Shown piece after piece: positions 1-9,761 of a stretch of 64,000 nucleotides of DNA; position 1 is the first letter of the stretch, and each line of letters begins with the position of its first letter. The notes below the pieces were generated by a model. That model saw nothing but the letters and a program-made list of their open reading frames with translations, was not told where the DNA came from and did no database searches. The stretch comes from Colocasia esculenta (lineage: Eukaryota > Streptophyta > Magnoliopsida > Alismatales > Araceae): positions 102,957,698 through 103,021,697 of the forward strand of contig CM024758.1 of the NCBI GenBank assembly GCA_014218235.1, given 5' to 3'. The translations under genes were made by a program, and so were the position numbers.

Positions 1-119
1 TATACATTGATTTATATAAAATCATATGTGTAATTGAATAATAAGTACAAACTCATATTGAATAAAGAAAATGTGTTAATTGCATGTTAATTTTGTAAAA
101 GTATAGGAAATGAATGAAT

Positions 120-350
120 ACTGAATCAAAACAACTAACGTTACCCAAAATTAATGTAGCGCTACAGTAGCTTGTAAGCTACTGTAATATGTTAGGTATT
201 AAAAATCATTTTATATGTATTTTTTAATATTTGTTTAAAATATTTAAATCAAAACAACTAAGAAAAGAAAAACACAAAAACATGAATGCAATGTGAGTTG
301 ATGTAGCGCCACAGGAATTTGTAATGCTACAGTAACTGTTATATATAAAA
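120..350. repeat. Duplicated AT-rich segment with GCTACAGTAGC hairpins
   Basis: Two related copies follow one another (about 121-240 and 241-370), each starting with AATCAAAACAACTAA and ending in an AT-rich run. The first holds a perfect inverted repeat with 11-bp arms, 163-173 and 176-186, and a 2-nt loop. The second has a decayed version near 304-335. Words of the GCTACAGTAGC kind are common in plant non-autonomous DNA elements. I cannot define the ends, so the family is not assigned. No gene is seen in 1-501. Confidence 0.5.
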
Positions 351-487
351 ATTCTTTTTATATTTTTTTTATATTTAAAAAAAACTGTAAATTAAAAAAC
401 CTAATGTTGTCTAATCGGATTTAAAAAAAAAATAAACAAAGACAGAAAAGAAAAAGCCTTGAATGAACTGTTACTCACTGTAAGAAA

Positions 488-519
488 TCACTGTGTACTA
501 TTCACCGAGTACACAGTGA
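488..519. repeat. Perfect 11-bp inverted repeat
   Basis: TCACTGTGTAC (488-498) and GTACACAGTGA (509-519) are exact reverse complements around a 10-nt loop. The hairpin sits at the sharp change from AT-rich DNA to the GC-rich block that follows. It could be the end of a MITE, but no matching second terminus was found. Confidence 0.6.
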
Positions 520-780
520 CTTTCGATCCTCTATTTTGGCGCCGTGTCCGACAGAGTGGCAGGCGGATCGGGAGAAAAAATTACCGCCGTTGGAGAGGTC
601 GAAGAAGCGTGTAGAGCCGTCGAGGAAGACGTTGGCGAGGTGGCGGATGGAGAGGATGAGGCGGCGGTAGGCGAACAAGGTGTAATGGACGTAGTTGCGG
701 CAGCAGAAACGATGTTGGGCGACTGCTGCCACGGCGAGGGCACTGCGGCAGCCTCCCTCCCTCCCCCCCCCCCCTCCCTT

Positions 781-905
781 CGCACTGGTAAGGCGCCCAC
801 TGCGGCGCCTTGCCTGCCTCCCCGCCGCACTGGTGAGGCGCCCACCGCGACACCCTGCCTGTCTCCCCGCTGCGCAGGTGAGGTAGCGCCGCGGCACCCG
901 CCGAC
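781..905. repeat. 45-bp minisatellite, 2 full units and one partial
   Basis: Units start at 781, 826 and 871. The first two share CGCACTGGT(A/G)AGGCGCCCAC and end in CTCCCCGC. The third begins TGCGCAGGTGAGG and then diverges. A run of 12 C lies just before (763-774). Confidence 0.75.
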
Positions 906-1239
906 CGCCCCCACGAGCCCTAGGTAGTGGGCGCAGCCTGCGCAAATGGGCAGCGCCGCGACGACCTGCCTACCGCGCGCGCGCAGTGGGACGTGGATTT
1001 GCAATGGAGGGGGCTACATTGTGGGAAGTCAGGAGACAGAAGGAACCAGGAGAGGGGAATGCCAATGAGGGCACTCGCGAGGGAGAGCCAGGTCAGTGGT
1101 AGCCCATGGGCATCGCTCGGCGGCGCAAGGAAACCGCTGCGGGAAGCGACGATGAAGGTGCTTCTGACAGTGCTAGAAGTAGGGGCGGCCTTGGCTGCGA
1201 CCTGGGGCATGATCATGGACGCAGTAAGGAGGAGAGGGG

Positions 1240-1335
1240 GGAGAGAAAAGCCCTCTCCCTTCTCTCTCTCTCTCTCTCCCTCTCCCTCTCCCTCCCTCCC
1301 TCTCTCCCACTCTCTCTCTCTCTCCCTCGAGCACA
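1240..1335. repeat. CT-rich microsatellite
   Basis: About 95 bp of CTCTCTCC-type pyrimidine repeats on the + strand. It accounts for the Ser/Leu/Pro runs of the open frames that cross it. Confidence 0.9.
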
Positions 1336-1717
1336 GTGGCAAGGGCACCAGCGGCGACGGTAGTGGATGCTGCTACCTTTTGAAGGGAGGGACAGGAATC
1401 AGAAGAAGAGGCGCGTTGCGAGGACCGAAGGGTGGCGATGCTTCCTCCTCTGGGCGCATCTTTACAAATACTATCATGGTGGTGATCGTGTACCAGGGGT
1501 GGCAGCCAGTGTTGGCAGCTCGGGAGGGCAGAGGGCGCAGTTTGCAAGGTGCTGCCATGGAGGATGAACTCTAGGCCAAGGATGAGTAGTGTTGTTGTTC
1601 GACGCCCGCAGTCGAGGCAGGGTTGCAGAGAAGATGAGTTTGTGAGAGAGAAAGAGAAGCGGAGGTTAGAGAGAGATTTGGGAGTTGTGCATAGGGAAAG
1701 AGAGAGAGGGTGGAAAG

Positions 1718-3597
1718 TGTTGCCCAGCTAGGTAGCCCAGAGGGGGGGGGTGAATGGAACTTTAAAAAAAATCTTCGGTCAATGAAACCCTGTTCACAAA
1801 AACGATTGCACAAACACACTTCGCAGATTGTTAGAGTTAGTACATGAAGGATAGAAGAAGCAAGGCAATCACACAAAGGACACAGCGATATATCCTGGTT
1901 CGGACCTCCTTTCCACAGGAGTCCTACGTCTAGTCCCCAAGCAATCTCTTGGGATTTCACTATCTAGGGTACAGTCCCCCTATGGACACTACAACACCCT
2001 GGATGCCCCACCAGGTCTTCTTCTCTTTCCCGGGCAAGAAGGCAGCCCACTTCTTTTACAGGCTTAGAAGCTAACCTACTAGTACCCACCCCAATGCGGT
2101 GCAACACCCAGCCGCAGCTGGTCTTCCTTCTCTCAAAGGGAATAACACCCTGGTACCCACCAGGTCTTCCTTCACACACGAAGGGAAACAACACAGACAA
2201 TGTGTTCAAGAGAGGATGCCCCTAGATCAAGCTTACAGAGCATGATCTGAAGCAAGGACTGAGAGGATAAAAAGATCTACAAAGAGAAATACACTCTCAG
2301 TACAAAGGCTCTCACTAAGATCTACACTGAGCACAGAGAGCTAAGAGCTTGAACAGAAAGGAGTTTTTGCTTGGCTCTAGGAAAGCTCGCAGATGGTTGT
2401 AAGCGTTGCAGCACCAGTGGTTTTCTAACTTGTGTATCTGCCTTTTTTTTTTTATACTTCTGGAGCTTTTTGTCTTGTATATATATCTTCCATTCGAAAT
2501 ATGGACGTTGAAGTATCCATTGTCACCAGGTCTTGGTATACGTTAGACTTCAAAGAGCTTGGAACTTGTGTTCAACGATCTTCTTGGTCTCTCATGCACG
2601 TAGGGAAAGATCTTCTGAGATTACTTGCGTTTCAAACGTAGTAGTGGATTGCTGTCAGATGCCTGCACACATTACAAGCTTAAACAGTGGACAGCTGGAC
2701 TGTCTTTTGTTGTTAGTCAACGTTAGAAAGAATGTTTCATCAGAATAGTAATGTCATTTTGTTGTATCTAAAAGATGCATACAGAGTAAGCACGATAATG
2801 GACGATATTGTCTGCATGCATGCAGAGATACGTTCAGTCTTCATTAAATGCACAGATGTCAGAAAGATATGTGCGAAGACTTTGACTATTCAACGCTATT
2901 AAATATCAAGTCGTTATAAACATAGAATCGATGCATTCATGACTTATGAAATCGTTATGAACTAACCTCCAAATCGTTGTGATCAAGACGATATAATCAA
3001 ATCGTTATGAGTTACAAGAAAATCGTTGTGATCGATAATGAAATCGTTGTAGAAGGCAAATCGATGTGAGGGCAAATCGTTGCGCTCACTTATCAAATCG
3101 TTATGAGCCTTAACGAATCGTTATGAAAGGTAAATCGTTACGAGAGCAAGACGATGTGATCATTAAAGAAATCGTTGTTCTTACAAGAAATCGATGTGAA
3201 TGAAGAAATCGATGCGAATGAAGAAATCGATGTGAACAAATCGTTTTGGTCTCTTCACAAATAGTTATGAGAGACTTAACGAATCGTTCTGAGAGCGAAT
3301 CGTTATGGCTATAAAAGGAATCGTTCTGAGATCGATTTCTTAACAGATCGTTATGGCCACTTAAGAAATCGTTGTGAGATCGATTTCTTAATAAATCCTT
3401 AATAAATTGATATGGCCACAAAGCGAATCGTTCTGGCACATATAAATCTGGCACTTGAAGTGAAATCGATGTATATGAAATTAGACATTGACTTTATCAT
3501 TTTAGTGCGCCATAAATAATCATAAATATTCATGAAATAATCTAATCATAAATTTTGTTAGCACCAAATATGAGGGTAATAAAAGAGTGGTTCAACA
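1718..3597 (-). mobile_element. Solo LTR, SIRE-type Ty1/copia
   Basis: The segment is bounded by TGTTG (1718) and CAACA (3593-3597), the terminal inverted repeat of a copia LTR. The flanks GGAAAG and GGAAG are compatible with a slightly decayed 5-bp target duplication. The left part carries a G-run followed by TGAATGG and then the block with TCCTGGTTCGGACC. This resembles the layout at the 3' end of the other minus-strand SIRE LTRs here (44812, 53347, 53805), so a - orientation is inferred. No internal region is attached. The right third holds a dense array of AAATCGTTRTGA words. Confidence 0.7.
2950..3470. repeat. Array of AATCGTTRTGA words in the solo LTR
   Basis: More than twenty copies of (A)AATCGTTATGA, AATCGTTGTGA or AATCGATGTGA occur in 500 bp. 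Start-to-start distances of the ATCG core are often 20-22 bp (2951/2973, 3001/3022/3043, 3076/3097/3117) with some of 14-19. The copies are interspersed with unrelated sequence, so this is not a simple tandem repeat. Confidence 0.8.
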
Positions 3598-3744
3598 GGA
3601 AGTGCGATGGCAGCTGTGCGCAGGGAAGAGAGAGAGAGAGAGGGGGTGGGAAGTGCGATGACAGTTGAGAGGAGAGACAGAGCGGAGGTTAGAGAGAGAT
3701 GACGTGGCGCTCTATATGGTCAGGGCCAAACTGAGTTTTAGTAT
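3598..3744. other. Unassigned GA-rich segment right of the solo LTR
   Basis: GA-rich sequence matching the left flank of the solo LTR (GGGTGGGAAGTGCGATG, AGCGGAGGTTAGAGAGAGAT) continues into CTGAGTTTTAGTATAATAG, which looks like the end of an older repeat. No gene is seen. Confidence 0.4.
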
Positions 3745-5196
3745 AATAGATAGATTCTTGTGCAATGGTTTAATATCTAGTACTTGCTCTGTACCCGTTT
3801 GCTTGCAACAGCCTCGTGTTCTGATATTCCACGTCGTGGCATGACACAGGCCAAAACACGAAGCCTGGTCCCGTCGCATTTTAGGTTCTTGCCCGAAACA
3901 CAGAAAAATGCACTCGATTCATGCAACGCTTATAACTTCTAGTCTAGGGCTCTGGGGACAAAAGTGTCAACATGAACTTGTTGGGAAAATGGAATAGAAG
4001 AGAACCATGATTTTAGAATCATTAAAAATGGCCTTGGGATGTGCAATAAATTGACATGAACGTGAGAATTTGTTAACCAGCGCGACTTTGGCAAAATGCT
4101 TAAAACACAAGATGTACTCAATGAAAATGGATGAAATCACTTGCACATGAAGGTAGACTCGATGCTCTACACATTGATATAGGATTTATTTAGATTTGGC
4201 CCGAGACCACCTACCTTTTGCGTTGAAGAAGTCTCGTTCTCCAGACAGTCCTTATTCAGACCACTTGTTGGAGAATGCTTAATACTCTCGATCCTATGGA
4301 TGGAAATTGGGCAAACCAGTGGGATTAGGAACTAGACTCGACCTTCTTTCCAGGGGTATAAGTCTTGCATGGTTGGTTAGGGTTTGTCTTACCTTTGGTC
4401 GACTCCAAGAAGGGCACTCTGCACAGGTCGATGCAGAACGCAGCAGGGAAGAAGCTCCGAGTTGGGGCGATTTTCTCCTCCTTTGGGTGCTCAAGAACAG
4501 CCTCCCACGTCCCCAACAATGTGTAAATTCATCCCCTAGAGTTTCGTAGCATGTATATATGCATCTAGTGTGTTTTAGAAGTCTCATTAGGTGAAGGAAA
4601 GGAAAGGTGCGGTTTTGGCCTTCCACCTTCCATATTTTGATGATTTCTCAAACCAATAGTGTGTGTAAGGCTTTAGGAAACCTCCTACCATGGTTAGCCA
4701 CGAAATTGGGTTGCCAAGAAAACCTAATTGCCTTGGGATTTGCCCTAATTACCTCCTTCTATTTTCAGATCAATTAGGGTTGCGAATTTCTATGTATTTT
4801 TCTTGCTCCATTTTATTCTTGGGCCAAAAGTGATCCATTAGCCCAATTCCGATAATGGGTCGTCAATATATGATGTTGGATGTCTCTCCAACATGATTAT
4901 TTAATTTATGTTTGTGTTATATTTCTGTGTTAACCATTTTCTGACTTAGTTTCTTAATTTGGATGATTAGTCATGTTGTGACGTACGCTTGGCCAATCGG
5001 ATTTTTTGTTGCACGAACTTCTTCGTGGAACATCTAAGGATAATGTTTGGGATTGATTTATAATTTTTACGAAATTTTCTGATGTGTTCTTGCACATACG
5101 ATAATGGTACCTATGTTTTAAACATTCAGATATTATGGAAATTATTTATTTCCATTTATTTAAATTTTAAATTACTAAATTTTCCGGGGTGCTACA
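3745..5196 (-). mobile_element. Partial LTR, relative of the gag-only gypsy LTR
   Basis: On the - strand the segment starts TGTAGCACCCCGGAAAAT at 5196, the same start as the LTRs at 13733 and 18952 (TGTAGCACCCC). It shares further blocks with them: the region before the GGTAGGT splice-like word, GTGTAGAGCATC and TTATAAGCGTT. Only about the first 1.45 kb of a 3.6-kb LTR is present, and it fades into unrelated DNA near 3745. At 5196/5197 it directly abuts copia gag sequence. No target duplication could be found because the left end is missing. The left boundary is approximate. Confidence 0.65.
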
Positions 5197-6954
5197 AAGG
5201 CACCTATGAGGTAAAAGAAACTAAGGCTACCATGCTTATTTCTTAATATGAATCTTTTAGAATGAATCTTGAAAAACAATTTTTCAGATGTATGCTAGAC
5301 TAACCTTGTTAACAAATGCTCTTAAGAGTCTAGAAAGAATTATACTGAGTATGAACTGGTGAGAAAAGTTCTTAGATCTTTAACCCCCCCCCCCCCCTCT
5401 GGCACACAAAGGCCACAGTTGTAGAAGAATCTAGAAATTTATCCATAATAACAATTGACTAATTCATTGGCTCACTAATGACCTATGAATTGACTCTGAA
5501 AAGAATAGATGATGATGTGAAGAAAAAGAAGCCACTTGCACTTAAAGCAAGTTCGAGTGTGAAAGATTCATCCAATGAAAGTGAGTCATCCAGCTTAAGA
5601 AATGATTCCAGTGAATTTTCCTTGCTCACAAGAAAGTTCAGAAAATTTTTAAGAAAAGAAGGTAAAGGATTTTTTAAACGAAGACCTCAGGTAAGCAACT
5701 CTTCTAAAGCAAAACAATTTATGAAAAAAAAGTCTGATAGAATTTTTGCTATAATTTGCAGGAAACCATGACATGTCAAATAAGAATGTCTTGATACTCA
5801 GAAAAAACCCCAAATTAGGTGGAAGAAGAACAAGCCCAAAGCTATGATTGGAACCTAGAGTGAGGAAGAAGAAGATATAGAAGAAGAAAGCTCAGAGGAT
5901 GATGACATGGACAACAAAGTCAGCTTAATGGCAAGAGAAGAAGAAGAAGGAGAAGAGGTAATTTCTCCTTTTGTAGACTTCTCCACCAATGATTGGGAAA
6001 AAGTTTATTTCGAATTGATGGATATTATGATGAAGTTAAAAGAGAAAATAAAATCCTCAAGAAGAAGATAAATCACATGGTCCATGATACTTCATAAATG
6101 AAGAGAATGAGAGTCTTGAGAGAGAAGTAAATGAACTAAAGAATGTTATCGATGAACTGAAAGTGAACAGTCTTCAGAAAGAAAATGAAACCAAGATTGC
6201 TATAGAAAAACTTGAGGCAATTAAACAGATCAATCTTGACATGCAAAGAGAAGTTGAAATGCTGCAAAAAGATCTAATTAATAAACAACAAACTTTGAAA
6301 AAGTTGTAAGTGGAAGGGATAACTTAGATGCCTTACTTGGAACAAAGATAAATTTCAAGAAAGAAGGGTTTGGATTTGATCCTTTAAAGAAAAAGGAAAT
6401 TGGAATGGAAACAATCACATTTATTTCCACTTCAACCTCAAAATCTCACAACCAAACATACAACAGAAATGAAGAGTTTTAGAAAATCCAGAAAAAGGAA
6501 ACGGAGAACTTTCTGTTAATAAAAATTCAAAGAAAAACAAAAAGGGAAATCCAATGGATAAGTTAAGGTAAATGTTGAGTGCAAATGAGGTCAACCATGG
6601 CAGGTCGGCACAACTCATTCCAAGCCTCAACAAACTCACAATTACTTGCAAAGCCCAACTATCTTAGGCACTATGGGTGGTTCAGAAGGGCAAAAAACTC
6701 TTGGTCTTCTCAATGGGAGAATAAACCTCAATTTAAGAGCAAGGGTTCAAATGTGAACAAAAACATAAAAACAATGCAAAGCAAAGCCAAGAGCAAAGAT
6801 GACTCTAAATAATGAGACAAGTATGGATTCCTAAAAACTTATTTTTTAGTATAGTAGATTTCCATAATTTAAAGGGATCCAATTATGCCTAGGTTCCAAA
6901 AACTTTTGTTTAATGTGTTTTCAAGAGTGTCTTGCAGTCGTGCACAACAAGTGG
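5197..6954 (+). pseudogene. gag: SIRE copia gag fragment (element 1)
   Basis: This is the Gag of an old Ty1/copia SIRE element, the particle protein that packages its RNA. Several frames together give the family pattern. The N-terminal gag domain enters in mid-domain, with GTYEV and an ELIGSLMTYEL-like segment at about 5460-5500. A Ser/Glu-rich linker follows, then a decayed CCHC knuckle near 5750 that has lost its pattern. An acidic stretch lies at 5860-5960 and a long coiled coil at 6000-6310. The segment ends with a QECLAVVHNKW-like sequence at 6930-6954, just upstream of the protease. The start is missing, cut by the LTR fragment at 5196. The reading frame is broken many times, and a 14-C run at 5384-5397 disrupts it further. 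The coding sequence resumes at 40931 after nested insertions. It cannot be functional. Confidence 0.8.
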
Positions 6955-7033
6955 TGTGATGGTCCTCGTTGATCAAACCGTTAACCTAATAATGAGCTTG
7001 ATCCGACTCTGCCTCCCGCGAACAGGCCAATGC

Positions 7034-9300
7034 TCCCCTAGACCAGATGGGTTCATCGGACCAGATGGGTTCACCGGCATCTTTTTCACTTCTTGTTGGA
7101 TATCATTCATAAAGAGGTCTATGTTGCGGTTAGTGGTTTCTTTCAGGGTCACTCTTTCCCCAGAGGCGTAACCTCAACTCTGATCGCCCTTGTCCCGAAG
7201 AAACATACTCCCCAATCATTTAACGATTTCCAGCCAGTTAGTCTTTCAACTTTTGTTACAAAATTGTCTCTAGAATATTATGTGACAGGTTGGCTGCCAT
7301 TCTTTTAGATATTATTTCTAAGGAACAAGGGGCGTTTGTTCAAGGAAGGTACATTATGGATAATGTCTCTTTTTCAAGACAATTAGTCCAGGATATTGGT
7401 CGCAAAGTTGGGGGGGGGGGGGGGGGGGGGGGGGTAATGCTATATTTAAACTGGACATCAAGAAAGCATATGACAGTGTTGAATGGGACTTCTTGTTTGC
7501 AGTTCTCAAGCGGTTTGGTTTTTCTTATAGGTTTATTTCCTACATGGTATGATGATATCCAACTGCTGGTTCTCAGTGTTGTTCAATGGATTTTCCGTGG
7601 GTTATTTTAAATCAACAAGAGTCTTAGACAAGGTGATCCTTTGGCCCCTGCTCTCTTTATCATTATGGTGGAAGCTCTTAGTAGAGGTCTGACTATAATG
7701 GTTTCCAGTGGTATCCTTCATCCTTATGCTGGTCCCAGAGGCAGCCTCGCCCCTTCCCATTTGCTTATGCGGATGACAAGCTCATATTCACGAATGGTAG
7801 TATTCGCAATGTCAAAAATCTAATGCTTTTCTTGGAAAAATATTCTCAATCTTCAGGTCAGGATATCATGCTAGTAAAAGTTATTTCATGGTTGATGCCA
7901 AGATGTCCCCCCTGGCAATTCAAAGAATCAGATATATCACTGGGTATAAGAAGCAGCAAGGAGCGCTTCTTTACCTTGGAGTTCCTCTCAGGCCTGGTAG
8001 AGTGCTCATTGCTGATTATAAACACCTAATAGACAAAGTTAATGGCAAGTTAGGGGGCTGGAAGTCCATGCTAATCTCTCAAGCTGGGAGAATTACATTG
8101 ATAAATTCGGTGGTCTGTTCGATCCCCATCTACCTAGCGGCTGCATCTGTTCTACCAAAGTTGTAATAAATTTCTTTCAAAGGTCAGCGAAGGCATTTTT
8201 CTGGAACGGCTCCGATGGCTATCGTCGGCGGCACTGGGTTTCTTGGAAGTCTATGCTCCTTCCAAAAGATGAAGGGGGCCTTGGCATTCACAATTTGCAC
8301 CATGTCCAGTTGTCCTTGGCAGTTAAACAACTGTGGAACATTCACCATGCCACTTCTTTCTGGGCTTCTTATGCAAGGCAGAGGTATGAAACTTCCAGAT
8401 TTAACCATCTTCCTTGAATTCCGAAGGGTATTTTCCAAGCTGCTAATAGTGTCATTCAAAACAACACAACATGGATTCTTGGTAAGGGGGACAAATTAAA
8501 ATTCTGCAGGATAACTCGATGGGTGACCTTCCATTTTCTGGACTCATCCAAGGCGACTTGGTGGGTGATAGTTCTACTATTCAGGAGGTGGTGAACAATG
8601 ACTCCCATCCTTTAAGGGCAGTCATCCATGTAGATTTTTTAGCGGGTATCCAGCTAAATGATGAGGAGGACAGGTATCTGGGCAGCTTCTCCCAGTGGTG
8701 TTTTTTCAGTCTCCTCTGCTTATAACTGGATTAGAGTAAAGGGTAACCGCCGAACTGATTGGTTGAAGATTTGGTAGCCCCCCTTTAATCCTAGAATTTC
8801 CTTATTTTCCTGGAAGATCTTGAATGGTGCTATCCCGGTTGACAGTAGGATAGTGGACTGTGGAGTTCCCATGGTATCTAAATGTTGCTGCTGTGCTAAT
8901 CCTCAGATTGAAGACCTTGATCACCTTTTTATCACCAGTGAAATTGCGGTTCAGATTTGGCGCTGGTTCTTTCCTCTTGTCAGTAATAAAATTCACCTGC
9001 ATGGCCATATTACTACAAGGACATGGAATTTTGTAAAAAACTGTAATATCAGATCCCCCATGGGATTTATATCCCTTTATGGTTTCATAGTTATGATTTG
9101 GGAGCTGTGGAAAGGTCGATGTGCAGCTAGATATGAAGAGAAGTCGGTCCATGTTTATGATATTATCAATTCCATAAAGCTCCAGATTCATTGTTCTCAC
9201 AAGATTTCTTTCAATAATGCTCCTTCTACGTTGGAACAGCAGGTGCTTCAAGGTTATGGTTTTAATCCCCAATTTTCTGCCAAAAAGATCAAGTTAATCT
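7034..9300 (+). pseudogene. LINE reverse transcriptase (broken)
   Basis: The product would copy LINE RNA at a nicked target. Recognisable blocks, spread over three frames, are PDGFTG near 7075, LIALVPK near 7180 and GAFVQGRYIMDN near 7330. These are followed by FKLDIKKAYDSV near 7445 (the first catalytic Asp region), LRQGDPLAP near 7625 and a decayed YADD-like box (ADDKLIF) near 7770. YLGVPL and GWK..LSQAGR follow near 7970-8090, and the WKS...GGLGI block near 8240-8290. A 25-G run at 7410-7434 and several frameshifts and stops break the frame. The endonuclease domain is absent. The zinc-knuckle region near 8890-8930 is partly visible (CCCCANPQIEDLDHLF). Confidence 0.85.
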
Positions 9301-9761
9301 GATGGATACCTCCAGATGGGAGATATTGTTTAAATGTAGATGGGGCTTCTAAAGGGAATCCGGGTAATTGTGGAGGTGGTGGTTGCATCCGGGATAGAAG
9401 TGGTACGGTTCTCGAAGCATTTTCTCATTATTATGGTAATAGTATCATTGCAGAAACTCGTGCCTTGTGTGATGGTATAAGGATCGCAGCTCTCTTAGGG
9501 GTTCAGCTTACTGATATCAGGTCAGACTCCCTTGTGCTTATAAACTCTTTACAACATAACAAATGCACTTTCTGGAGAGCTTATCGTTGGTGGCGAGAGA
9601 TCAAGCATGCCGATCCAAGCTCTATAAGCATCTCGCATGTTTACTGTGAAGCAAACTTGGTGGCGGACAGTTTGGCTAATTATGCAGTGGCCTCCAAAGT
9701 TATCAAGTCTTCTGGGGTTCCCATTCCCTCCCTCACCCATGTAAAGGTCCGATTGTTCTAG
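9301..9761 (+). pseudogene. LINE-encoded RNase H domain
   Basis: This is an RNase H fold at the C-terminus of the LINE ORF2, where it would remove RNA from the RNA-DNA hybrid. Visible features are the first Asp in LNVDGASKGNPG (about 9335), a Glu in AETRAL (about 9450), an Asp in RSDSL (about 9520), and the C-terminal HVYCEANLVADSLA segment with His and Asp (about 9635-9680). The domain itself is largely open. It is joined to the RT only through a stop (TGA at about 9300). Many plant L1 elements carry this domain. The following 9762-9997 is the LINE 3' untranslated region. Confidence 0.8.

Larger units (their letters stand above)
520..1717. other. GC-rich low-complexity block, no supported gene
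   Basis: Open frames exist on both strands here (for example + 927-1574 and - 502-945). They overlap each other and consist of Arg/Ala/Gly/Pro or Ser/Leu runs produced by GC-rich and CT-rich DNA. No domain, splice structure or conserved motif was recognised. The right end (about 1620-1717) is GA-rich. Its words (AGCGGAGGTTAGAGAGAGAT, AGAGAGAGGGTGGAAAG) recur at about 3640-3700, on the other side of the solo LTR that interrupts it. Confidence 0.5.

Noticed and set aside
502..1574. Long open frames on both strands in the GC-rich block
   Set aside because: They overlap on opposite strands, consist of low-complexity residues from CT and GC repeats, and show no domain or gene structure.
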